Source of the DNA: Ditylenchus dipsaci
Taxonomy: Eukaryota; Nematoda; Chromadorea; Rhabditida; Anguinidae
Assembly: GCA_004194705.1 (NCBI GenBank)
Contig: SADC01000372.1
Location: 1-64,000 of the forward strand
Reading direction: 5' to 3'
Length of the DNA stretch: 64,000 bases
Position 1 is the stretch's first letter. Every line of letters begins with the position of its first letter. Under the pieces are notes generated by a model, which searched no databases, was not told the origin of the DNA, and saw only the letters and a program-made list of their open reading frames with translations. The translations under genes and the position numbers were made by a program. This document shows, piece after piece, positions 13,181-23,900 of this stretch.

Positions 13181-13898
13181 TCTTCTTGTTATTGGTCCCT
13201 GTATGATTAGCGGCCCGCTTTATTTCTTTTTCCTCCCTATACAGCCCTTATTCCCTTTCAAATTCAATTTTTTAAAATTTTGACTAAAAAACCATGATAC
13301 CCCTGTGTTTCGAATTTTTTTTCAGAATCAAAAAACAGCCGGCTTTTTAATGAAATCGAAGTCGAGAAACACGTCTGAAAATGTATAAATTTTGATGTTT
13401 GAGTTGACTTCGGTTTTCACTAAGCCATCATCCGCCTGCGATTCGATACTCTCATCCACAGCCATCAGTGCCATGGATCATTTGGTGGTTGCATCGACAT
13501 TGACAATAATAATAAATAAACTCCATGAAGAATCCAGAAAAGCCAGCTTTCAAATACATTTCAAAACAAAAATATCAATGACCAAATAGGTAACAAAGAC
13601 CCAATGGACCCTACCCTTGAAGAACTACCCAAAACCAACTCCTCCAAGTCAGCCAGAATGATGAGCCTTTCCGAATCGATTCCCCATATGTTTTCTAGCA
13701 AAAAAAAGTTTGACCCTTGAACAACAAACAACCATCAACAAAGATGAGAAAAAAGTTCCACTGTGTCAATCCCTGACACCTTTGAATCGACATGGAGAGA
13801 CTTAAAAAAGTGTCACATCATATGGATGTCCATCACACAGTGTCTCAAAATCGAATAAACAACACGGAACGTCCTCAAACACAAAATTTATTCAACAT

Positions 13899-14468
13899 TC
13901 AAACAACAAAGTAAAAACTTTTTTTGTGCTTCTTGAAGTAAATCCTACCTGTTGTGTTCATACCGAGCTTGGAATCAACGATTTTCTGAACAGAGGTACC
14001 ACTTCTGTCTTGCAGTCCGCAATCCAAACCGAGATCTTGTCACCATGCGAGCAAACATTGAGGAATGCGCCACTGATATATTGGTTGAATTCATTGAACT
14101 GTCCTCCAAAAATGGCCATGAGCAGTTGGATCCGGTATTGATTCATTTTGTTGTGCTGCAAACAACAGATGTGAAATGAGACGAACACAAAACGAAATTT
14201 GGCTAACCTTACAAGCCCTCTCCACATGTATGAAGAGCACCTCACCGTTGATATCCTTCGGGTCTTCCCACACTGGCTTGATTCCCTCTCGAATGAAGAT
14301 GTAGTCGGTCCCTAAAAAGGTGAACTTCAGTAGATGATCGCAACAAGTGTTCAGAATAATACCATAGAGAAGCTGGTTGGCCGCGATGACGCGATGCTGA
14401 AGAGCCCAGAATATCTCGATGGCATTGATCGAGCACAGCTTGCGAAGACAATTCGACCATTCGTTGCC
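13899..14468 (-). CDS. eIF4E-like cap-binding protein, 3' exons
   Basis: Three minus-strand exons (14468-14363, 14311-14208 and 14155-13899) are separated by introns of 51 and 52 bp. They encode an eIF4E core. EIFWALQHRVIAANQLLYGT aligns with the region before the cap loop. GIKPVWEDPKDING contains the cap-stacking Trp-Glu pair. NVCSHGDKISVWIADC matches the usual NVRxKGDKIAIW. The residue corresponding to Arg157 of mammalian eIF4E is Cys here, and the GGRW motif is replaced by NGEVLF, so cap affinity may be altered. The last exon needs one extra A in the AAAA run near 13984 to continue into RIYFKKHKKSFYFVV and a stop at 13899-13901. Without it the frame ends at 13958. The 5' exon with the first cap-binding Trp was not found. 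The family is certain, the paralogue is not. Confidence 0.8.
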
Positions 14469-14735
14469 CTAAAAACAATGAGGAAGTGAATATTGTTTAT
14501 CAAAGGCAGACAAAGCGAGTTAAGCAAAGCAATACAAACAGAGTTTTTTCCAGAAGCTTCAAGCAAAAAATAAAAATAAAGTTATCAATCTTTTACAGTT
14601 TACATTCAGAAGCATATCCTGGAAGATACAAGCTTCTGATACAAGCTACGCCAAATCCAGAGAAGCCGAACATGTGCAAAATTCATGAGGTTAATAATGT
14701 GTACCGCTGTAGTAGTTCATGTATAAATGAGTAAC

Positions 14736-14879
14736 TTCAAGCGCAAGAGCCTAAGAGGTGAAAAGTTGCACATTTTCGACAATGCAATATTCGAAAAAGA
14801 AAACAATTGCCAAATCATTTCGGCAATTGTATTGTCGAAAATGTGCAACTTTCTACCTCTTAGGCTATTGCGCGCGAAG
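14736..14879. repeat. Short palindromic MITE
   Basis: 'gcgcaagagcctaagaggtg' pairs with its near-complement ending at 14874, around a centre with 'caattgccaaatcatttcgg'. It lies upstream of the eIF4E exons on the coding strand and may interrupt its 5' part. Confidence 0.7.
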
Positions 14880-14900
14880 CTGCTGATTTTGGACATTCAC

Positions 14901-17900
14901 CACCATTAGGTTATGATCTCTACTTTTACTTGATGCTGAAAATCTATCATAGTGCAGTATCGACACTGTTTCACATTGCATTTTATTTCCTTGTTGCTCA
15001 TTTGATGTTTTGTGTGTGTTTTTCAGTTATTTCGTTCTTTGCTATGCGTTTTGCTGAAAAGCATCAGGGAGACTTCGAGTCTTCTCAAGTAAGCTACTTT
15101 TTAATTGTTTTCTTACCAAGTCATGTGTCCTTTCCGATTCAGATGGCTGTAACAAGGCATCAGAAAAGACGTCATCTATGGAATACTGGCGTTATTAGAT
15201 AAGTTTCAATTCTGAATTTGCCGTCTTCTTCTTTTCTCGTCTTTGTCTTTTTTCAGGTATTCAAGTGCTACTGGGATTATTGCTTGTGTCTATTGGTCCC
15301 GATCGTTAATGAATGTGAGTTTTTTCTACAACGGTTTAATTTCTATGCTTGATCTACGCTGAAGGTACTAGTAGCACATATTTTTTTCTGGGTGTGGGTC
15401 GTGGGGTCGCTCAAAAATTCGCTTCTAAACTACAAACCCCTACAGAGATTCTTCTACTAAACGTATTTGTTCACAGGCTTGCATGGATTAGCCGCAGGGT
15501 CTACACAATGCAGCATAATACGTCACCAAGTCACACTTTTTGGAGATTAAATTCAACCAGGTCTGCGTGTCTTCAAAAACACCGCCTCGACCATCATGGA
15601 GCTGATGGAGACATCATGATTGATGGCAAATTCGGTATGGATGCGGCTGATTCTTTTAATTTGAGTGGTTTTGGCAGTCTGATTTTCTACTAAAACTCAG
15701 GTGTATGATCTAGACATTTTCCAGCAGATCTTTTGGCTTATTACACGAGGTCTCATTTATTCTAATTAAGGACATGGCTCTTAGCTTTCCGGTGGACAAT
15801 TTTCTCTTTAAAAGACCTTTTTAGCTATATTTGTGGGTATAGTGCGTGAGAGTAACCCCTGACACAAGAAACCATTTTGAAAGTTAAGATAAAATACTTT
15901 TCGATTCGGAGTTTATTTCCTAATTCTGATTTCAATCTTGACCACGAACCTCAAATTGCTAGAAAAGATGCAGTGTCTTACCTTGTCTATGAGTGAAAAT
16001 TTGAAGTATGAATGTTCATTTCTTAAAAACCTATAAATGAGAGACTATAAAAGTATTCCTGAGATTTTCCTCACCTTAATATTCTTTCAGAATCTAACTG
16101 ACAGATTATAAAGCTTCTCCATAGACTAAAGTGGACTTCACGAACTTCGATATTGTGAAAATTCTCTGGTACTTGGGTGGTGATGTCCAAGTAGTGTTAC
16201 CTGGGTAGTAGTAGCACCCAGGTAGTAGTACTCAGGTGAGCGTGTAGTAGTACCCAGGTGGGCGTGTCCCGGTTGTAGTACGCAGATGGTGGTGTATTAG
16301 AATTATCATGTAGGGAGATGGATAACTAATATATCCAAGAATTTCCCCATACTTGTGTAATCCCTTAGTTCCACCACATGGGTACCACACAGCTTTCTTG
16401 TAGGCAATTTTCTCTTTAAAAGACCCTTTTAGCTATATTTGTGGGTATAATGCGTGAGAGCAACCCCAGCTGATAGAGATTTAAACATTGACCACCATTA
16501 GATTATGATCTCTACTTTTACTTGATGCTGAAAATCTATCATAGTGCAGTATCGAGTCGACACTGTTTCACATTGCATTTTATTTCCTTGTTGCTCATTT
16601 GATGTTATGTGTGTCTTTTTCAGTTATTTCATTCTCTGCTATGTGTTTGGCTGAAAAGCATCAGGGAGACTTCGAGGCTTCTCAAGTAAGCTACTTTTTA
16701 ATTGTTTTCTTACCTAGTCATGTGTCCTTTCCGGTTCAGATGGCTGTAACAATGCATCAGAAAAGACGTCATCTATGGAATACTGGCGTTATTAGATAAG
16801 TTTCAATTCTGATTTTGCCGTCTTCTTCTTCTTTTCTCGTCTTTGTCTTTTTTCAGGTATTCAAGTGCTAATGGGGTTATTGCTTGTGCCTATTGGTCTC
16901 GATCGTTAATGAATGTGAGTTTTTTCTACAACGGTTCAATTTCTATGCTTGATCTACGCTGAAGGTACTAGTAGCACATATTTTTTTCATGGGTGCGGCT
17001 GATCCTTTTAATTTGAGTGGTTTTGGCAGTCTGATTTTCTATTAAAACTCAGGTGTAGGATCTAGACATTTTTCAGAAGATCTTTTGGCTTATTACACTA
17101 GGTCTCATCCATTCTAATTAAGGACATGGCTCTCAGCTTTCCGGTGGACAATTTTCTCTTTAAAAGACCTTTTGGCTATATTCGTGGGTATAGTGCGTGA
17201 GAGTAACCCCTGACACAACAAACCATTTTGAAAATTAAGATAAAATACTCTTCGATTCGGAATTTATTTTCTAATTTTGATTTTAATCTTGACCACGAAC
17301 CTCAAATTGCTAGAAAAGATGCAGTGTCTTACCTTGTCTATGAGTGAAAATTTGAAGTATGAATGTTCATTTCTTAAAAACCTATAAATGAGAGACTATG
17401 AAAGTATTCCTGAGATTTTCCTCACCTTAATATTCTTTCAGAATCTAACTGACAGATTATAAAGCTTCTCCATAGACTAAAGTGGACTTCTCGAACTTTG
17501 GTATCGTGAAAATTCTCTGGTACTTGGGTGGTGATGTCCAAGTAGTGTTACCTGAGTAGTAGTAGCACCCAGGTAGTAGTACTCAGGTGAGCGTGTAGTA
17601 GTACCCAGGTGGGCGTGCCCCCATTGTAGTTCGCAGATGATGGTATATTAAAATTATCATGTAGGGAGATGGATAACTGATATATCCAAGAATTTGTGTA
17701 ATACCTTAGTTCCACCACATGGGTATCACACAGCTTTCTTGTAGGCAATTTTCTCTTTAAAAGACCCTTTTAGCTATATTTGTGGGTAGAACGCGTGATA
17801 GTAACCCCAGCTGATGGAAACATCATGATTGACGGCAAATTCGGAAGTATTCCTAAGATTTTCTTCACCTTAATATTCTTTCAGAATCTAACTGACAGAT

Positions 17901-18200
17901 TATGAAGCTTCTCTATAGACTAAAGTGGACTTCTCGAACTTCGATATTCTGAACTTTTTCTCAGGAGCTAGTGAAAAAGCAGTGACTAGGTGTCGGTACT
18001 CAGATTAAAGTGCCTATGTAGTGGTACTGGGGTGGTGGTGTCCAAGTAGTATTGCTTGGATAGTAATAGTACCCAGGTGGGCGTGCCCCCATTGTAGTTC
18101 GCAGATGGTGGTATATTAGAATTATCATGTATGGAGATGGATAACTGATATATCGAAGAATTTCCCCATAGTTGTGTAATAAATTAGTTCCACCACATGG
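14901..18200 (+). repeat. Tandem duplication, about 1.6-kb period, with third partial copy
   Basis: 14901-16400 recurs at 16493-17760 (offset 1592) with high identity, and the 3' part recurs again at about 17815-18200. Copy 2 lacks about 265 bp present in copy 1 between roughly 15395 and 15645. Each copy contains exon-like stretches with 'tttttcag' acceptors and a donor 'caagtaagc'. It also has runs of 'caggtagtagta' near 16200-16300 and 17550-17620. Confidence 0.85.
14930..15202 (+). CDS. Unidentified reading frame in the tandem duplication
   Basis: The frame encodes a hydrophobic stretch (SVISFFAMRFAEKHQGDFE and flanks), then MAVTRHQKRRHLWNTGVIR. Splice-like signals (a 'gtgtttttcag' acceptor, a 'caagtaagc' donor and a 'gattcag' acceptor) suggest it may be two exons rather than one. 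Copy 2 at 16599-16799 keeps the frame with few changes. I recognise no family. It could equally be part of a duplicated non-coding transcript. Confidence 0.25.
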   Translation: MMLKIYHSAVSTLFHIAFYFLVAHLMFCVCFSVISFFAMRFAEKHQGDFESSQVSYFLIVFLPSHVSFPIQMAVTRHQKRRHLWNTGVIR

Positions 18201-18669
18201 TTATCACCTCCTAGGAACCCGCATTTGCCACCAAGCCCCAGACTGGGAAAGTGAATAATTTTGTAGACATCACTTGCGTCACTTGCCACTTCAAAGTTGG
18301 AAGTAAAAGAAATAGGGGAAATAGGGGCTTCCAGAATTGCCCTGCGTTAAATTTTTCCCTGCGATAAATTCACCTTTCTAATTAGCGAGGTTACAGGTTC
18401 AAATCCTAATGCTAGCAGATATCATTTTTTCTTGAATAATAGTCATAAAATAAATTTTATAAGACTATTATTTCTTAGAGTGGGTGGAGAACCACTTAGT
18501 ATCTCCCTTAAATGGGTATTCACCTCCAGAATTCAAAATTTTTTATGGTGGTACTTAGGTATCGGGTACCCAGGCAGTGACAACCAATGCTCAAATGGTT
18601 CAGGCGGTTTCAAACCGTTATGGTTCAGACTGACTCAAACATACTAAAAGCTCGTGTTTAGGGCTTTCC

Positions 18670-18795
18670 TAACATAGCCTGGCCAACTTTTGCTGAGCTC
18701 AATCGTAAAAAATAGATAAAAAATCACAAAAACAACAGGGGGACCAAGGCAAATTTTTTTTGATGTTTTAGGGGGGTCCTTACAAGAACAGTGCC
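18670..18795. repeat. Dispersed 'gggggaccaaggc' repeat fragment
   Basis: The segment runs from 'cctaacatagcctggccaac' to 'caacagggggaccaaggcaa'. The same pair of motifs occurs near 12650, 27830-28030, 30640, 32055, 40385-40660 and 43360. Confidence 0.55.
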
Positions 18796-18947
18796 GGCGG
18801 CATTTTCATCACGTTACTTGATTTGAAGCCCAATTTTGTTTTGATAATTACACAATGATTACGTGTAGCGCAGTTTAATAGCTACAAAAACCTTTTCACA
18901 AAAAAATTAAAAAAATTCGAATGCTAACACGGAAAAGGAACTACCGC

Positions 18948-19179
18948 CACGGCTTTAAAAAATTTTTTTTGACATCCACATCCGACATCCGGATGTGAAA
19001 TTTTTGACATCCGAAACATCCGAAAACATCCGAAAAATCCATGAAAAATCAATGAAAACATCCACTGACATCCGATTCAAATTTTTTTTGACATCCAACA
19101 TCCACATCCGCCGGATGTGGATGTTTCGGATGTAAACATCCACATCCGGATGTATCTTCCGGATGTTTTTAAAGCCCTG
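18948..19179. mobile_element. hAT-type MITE built of ACATCCG repeats
   Basis: The ends are CACGGCTTTAAAAA and the complement of CAGGGCTTTAAAAA, flanked on both sides by the 8-bp duplication ACTACCGC (18940-18947 and 19180-19187). An 8-bp duplication with CAG-type ends is the hallmark of hAT transposons. The interior is mostly copies of 'acatccg' in both orientations. It is inserted into a family C fragment. Confidence 0.8.
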
Positions 19180-19765
19180 ACTACCGCCACCTCACCTATC
19201 AAGGAACCTTATATACCAAAAAATAGCCCTAACCAAGCCGATTACTAGTCTACAATCGAAATTCCCTATGGAGCAGTTCCGGGCGAGATATTATACTTCG
19301 AAAGTCATGTGAAAAGTATTTTTGGTGTCCTCGTGGTTCATTTGGGTGTCCGGTACGCATACACATACATACTCCTTTACATACATACTTTACATACTAG
19401 ATCGACTATCCTGAGTCGAATGGTATGATCAGGATGGGTAGGGTCTGAAAAATGTGAAAAACAAAAAAAATATGCCTTTCGGCGCCTGTTACTCTAGCAC
19501 CTTATAACTTATAAGTTATATTCAGAAATTGTCTAACAAAAAAAAACATTATCCCAAATATAGTTATGTTTAATAGAGCGGCGAATGTACAGTAATTTAC
19601 AAGCTTCAAAATTAGCATTACCTGTGTTGAAGCAAACAAAATGTGTAAAACGTGCATTATTAAAAAATGGAAAAAATTGGGATAGGCCCAAAAGAGCCAC
19701 ACTAAGTAATTTGAGGTTTAAAAACGCACGGGCATGCCTCTTTTAAAAATAGATTTGAAAAAAGG

Positions 19766-20190
19766 GTAATGTTTAATTTCGCCCCCTAATTACAGAAAAA
19801 TGCCCCCTAATTTGTAATTAAATTTTTTAAATTTATTTTTATGTTTCTTTTCAGAAAAAATTCAATTTTGTGCAGCCCAAGATCTCTGCTTTCTAGCGAG
19901 CTATCAAATCCACTGAATGATTTGAAAAAATGTAGAAATTTGAGGGTTTGGAAAAATTATAGAAAAATAAAATTTACTTCATTCAAACCTCTGATTATCT
20001 ATATTTCTGTAATTATTCAATAGATTTTTATAGCTCGTTAGAAAGATGAGATCCTGGGTTACCCGATAGTTGAAAAAAATAAGAAAGAAAAGAAAAAAGA
20101 AAAAACAAGAAAACAGATTCTATTTCTGATTTGGGGCATTTTTCAGCGAATTAGGGGCAAAATTAGGTGCCAACCTTGAAAAAAATAAAT
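19766..20190. repeat. Inverted repeat with 'gccccctaattt' ends
   Basis: Left arm motifs 'cgccccctaattac' and 'agatctctgctttctagcga' are matched by complements at 20140-20180 and 20035-20060. No coding content. Confidence 0.55.
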
Positions 20191-20272
20191 AAAAGTTGGA
20201 ATCTGCTCAAGACAAAAATGCGAAAAATTCGCAAAACGTGCCATTATTATTTTTACTAAAATACATAATAAA

Positions 20273-20928
20273 TCATGAGAAGATTTTTGAATATTTTTTC
20301 AAATTTTGGCAGACTAGCTTGTGTCCAAACTCATTCCAATCATGTTTTTGACAGTGTTCAGAGCAATATCTAGCCAATTTACAGCTGCTGCATTTCATTG
20401 TTTTTCCTTGGGCCCCACAACAATGGCAGGATTGATCAAATGGAGGGGCTGTGCCTAAAACAATATGAGCTGGGGATTGGACATGCAGAATCGACTCTCC
20501 ATCGAGGGCAATCCTCATGTGGGGGTTGATCAAGGACAGGGTTCTGTTGGGTGAAAATGTTTTCATCAACTCCTGTTGATTCTCTTTGTTAGGCCAATTG
20601 TAGATGGCCATCTTTTGGACAGAGTCTGTTTCGTCAGACACTTGTAGGAAAACAGCCTTTATTTTATGAGGCCAGTCGATAATTTTGAGTTGGAGAACAT
20701 AGCCATCGTAAACATGGTCTTTGGTGGCATCCATGTCTCTGAGAGCGATTGGTTTCAGCGACACCAGACTGGGCGGTTGAGCTGACAGCAGTGGAGAAGC
20801 AAAGGTTACAAGTGTAAAAGGGTATTTTATATCTTCCATATCAACAAATAGCTGTCGACTCTTGACCAGCAAAAGGCGTCTATGAGGATCAGACAGTAGA
20901 AGCTTGCTTGTAGAGGATTCTTTAACAA
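20273..20928 (-). CDS. Exon 7: MYND zinc finger
   Basis: Runs from the acceptor 'aaatttag' to the TGA at 20275-20273. The C-terminus [17 protein letters not shown] followed by [18 protein letters not shown] and a final Cys gives the full C4-C2HC ligand set of a MYND finger. MYND fingers usually bind proline-rich peptides in partner proteins. Confidence 0.85.
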
Positions 20929-23900
20929 CTAAATTTTTTTATTTAGGGTACAATCCAGCATCCCCGGTTCTATTATTCCTTGGTCCAACTCCTTGGTCTT
21001 GTTCGAGGTCTCGGTAGCGGTCGAGGTCGATGTATGGTCATACTCAATATTTCCTGCTCAATATTCTTTTTTTATTTATTTTTTGAACAGAAGTCAAATA
21101 AAATTGCTAAAAAGTCAATATAAAAGTCCAATTTAGAAATTTATAGAGAATTTGCATTAGTTAAAGGGGCATGCCCACGCCAATAAGTTTCATTTCAAAT
21201 GTTTGAATTCCCGGGCACCAGTTTTTCAGATGAAGACAAAATAAATTTGAATTCGCTTTTCATTTCGAAAAAAATTTGTTATCCTTTTAGTCATCTCACT
21301 ATTCGCGATCTCTTTTTTCCGTTAAACCCTTTTTGGTGACCATAGCTGAGTGTGATATTGTAAGGCAGCTAAAGATTAACTTGTGCTGTTCACGTTTGTT
21401 ATTATTTTTTGCAAGTAACCATGCAGGAATTTAATTTTTTGCGATATAAAATACATTGCTTTTAGAAGCTCTTTCGTCAAGCGTAAAGCAAGATGCCACT
21501 CGGAAATGATTTGTTTCAACCCACCAAGGAAGATGAGCTCAAGCGTCACAAGCTGAAGCGGCTTGTCCAGCATCCAAATTCGTTCTTCATGGTAAGTTTT
21601 TTTCAGTTTTTTATATTCTTTTTGGTTTCAGTCGAAATTATTTCAGGATTTCAAATGTCCGGTTGTACCAAGATTACGACTACCTTCAGCCATGCCTCTA
21701 CCGTTGTTTCCTGCGTTGGGTGTGGAACTGTCCTCTGTCAGCCTACTGGAGGAAAAGCGCGCCTGGTGGAAGGCTGCAAGTTCAGAAAGAAGCCGTACTG
21801 AAGAGAGAATACACTTGATTCGACTGTTGTTAAAATAAGTCTTCTTATTGTCGGATTTTCGTTCTGTATGTGTTCTCTGGCGCAATAAAATAAGTTGTTG
21901 TTTGGATTTTGTGAATTTCGATTGATGTCGTGCGGAATGAATTTGTGGTAGGTCGAGCTCTAAACTTATGACAAACAGAGAAAGATTGTGCTAGGTGGCA
22001 GGATGACGACATTCATCGATTATCGCCTTTTAGGACTTTTCGAATGACCGAAATCTAGTTATTCTAGTTTATTTGAAGATTTTTCTATATCAATTTCTTC
22101 AAGACCTTCCAATTAGCTTGTAGTAATATCCAACAACCAAAATGTCTCTGTGAAAATGAGTGCCTTCGCCAAAGCAAACAGCACATCTTTCAATCAGCTA
22201 TACTGACAAATCAGAGAAATTCTGTCAGACTTTCGCATCAAATTGAAGGTTATACACATGTAAAAGTTTTTTTTGTTGGGATATTATTAAAGAAGGTCTT
22301 TTTTCCAAAATGAACTTCACATACTAAATAATAACACTATCAAAATTCGGGGGTGCAGATGATAAATACCGTATTACCTCTATAGAGACCCGGGGATTTC
22401 ATTTTACAACTCGCCAAAAATCGAGAAAATTTTAGGCCGATCTCGAGATTTCCATGTGAAACTTCAAAATCTAAAAAGCAGAACTGTTAGAGCTCACAGG
22501 AGTCAAAAAATGCAATAAACCGCTTTGCAAAATATTTACTCGGCCCTTACCCTTTTACATTAAAAGTCAATTGAAAAAGGGGGTTCTATTAGAGGAAATA
22601 CGGTAATGGTGTTGAATGATAAGGATACCAGTTCCAGCCTATGGCAAATTGGATCCGTTTATGTTTGGTTGAAAAATTAATGCTTTTATAAAATTAGAAT
22701 TGGTGTCGGGGATCGGCTTTTGGACGAATAACTGAGACGCTAAAATTGCTTGAAATAAGGAGCGAGTTATCGACCAGCTGAACTCCGAGATAAGGCTGTG
22801 CAAGAAACGTAAAATCCAACATTTTCAAGACGAGAAACCGAAAATTACCAACCGAGACTTGTTTTGCCCCTAGAATTGGGTATTGCTAAGCAAGATGATA
22901 ATTGTTACAGAAAAAAGAGATCGCGAATAGTGAGATGACTAAAAGGATAACAAATTTTTTTTTCGAAATGAAAAGCGAATTCAAATTTATTTTGTCTTCA
23001 TCTGAAAAACTGGTGCCCGGAATTCAAACATTTGAAATGAAACTTATTGGCGTGGGCATGCCCCTTTAAAGAGGGGGGGGGGGAAGTCATTTAGGTTTGA
23101 AAAAAGCGGCTTCCGTGGCGCAGTGCGAAAGTGCTCGCGTTTTTTGGCCCAAAATGGTGTTTTTTGGTGTTTCAGGTTCAAACCCACGTAGTGGCACACT
23201 ATTTTTTTTTTGGCTTATTTGGCCATTTTAGAGGTAGTTAGACTTTTTGACGCCAGATTCGGGATCAGCGACCCAAATTACCCCTATAAATGATCAAACA
23301 AGCCAAAAAAAATAGTGTGCCACTACGTGGGTTTGAACCAAAATTCAAACCTAAATGGCTTCCCCCCCCCTTTAACTCTCTTTCCACGAGGGACAGAATT
23401 TACCTGTAATGCATTTTTGTTAGTTTTAAAATAATTTAAATTGGCGCCAAAACAATTTCACTATCTTTTTCAAACACAGGCAGGCAAAAAGAGCCGCTAT
23501 GCATTTTCGATCAAGAGTTTGGGAGGATTCATGTCGCATGTAAGTCAATGCAAACACCCTTCGTTTTCTTGCTCGCTGTGTACACTTTTTTCTCTTTTTT
23601 CCAATATATCTTATGGAGTTGGCCAGGAATTTTTTGAGTCAAAACCAAAATTTTCGCCTACGTCACCTAAGGCATATCAAAACTTTATTACTTTAATAGA
23701 AGCGAAGCGTTTCTCGGCTCATTCAGGATTTCCATATTCTTTTAAAAGTCTACTTAAAGGACCATGGTTTTTGCGCGCAGTGGCATGTAAAAAATTTGAA
23801 TTGGCGGGGGACAGTTCTCTTTGGTTTTCCCCCTGAACTCTGTTAGACTGCGGTTGCGATGTCAAAACTACGGGAAAATCGAATTTTTAGAAAAGGAAAT

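Larger units (their letters stand above)
21165..23065. mobile_element. 1.9-kb TIR element carrying RPS27
   Basis: Arms 21165-21321 and 22909-23065 are near-perfect reverse complements of about 157 bp, starting AGGGGCATGCCCACGCCAAT. TTAA lies immediately outside both ends (21161-21164 and 23066-23069), as expected of piggyBac-type insertion, although the ends do not begin CCC. Inside are an RPS27 gene, a CCGTAT MITE and about 300 bp of unassigned sequence. No transposase. It sits in the last intron of the HEPN-MYND gene, on the opposite strand from that gene's coding direction. Confidence 0.75.

Noticed and set aside
13958..14478. Alternative frames overlapping the eIF4E exons on both strands
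   Set aside because: Shadows of the eIF4E exons. Only one frame per exon gives the conserved motifs after splicing.
15349..15693. 114-codon plus-strand frame in copy 1 of the tandem duplication
   Set aside because: It spans the segment deleted in copy 2 and crosses likely intron sequence. Only the end looks protein-like and no family fits.
23441..23836. 131-codon plus-strand frame starting [10 protein letters not shown]
   Set aside because: Its first part is a family A repeat fragment, and the rest has repeat-like composition and no splice or family support.
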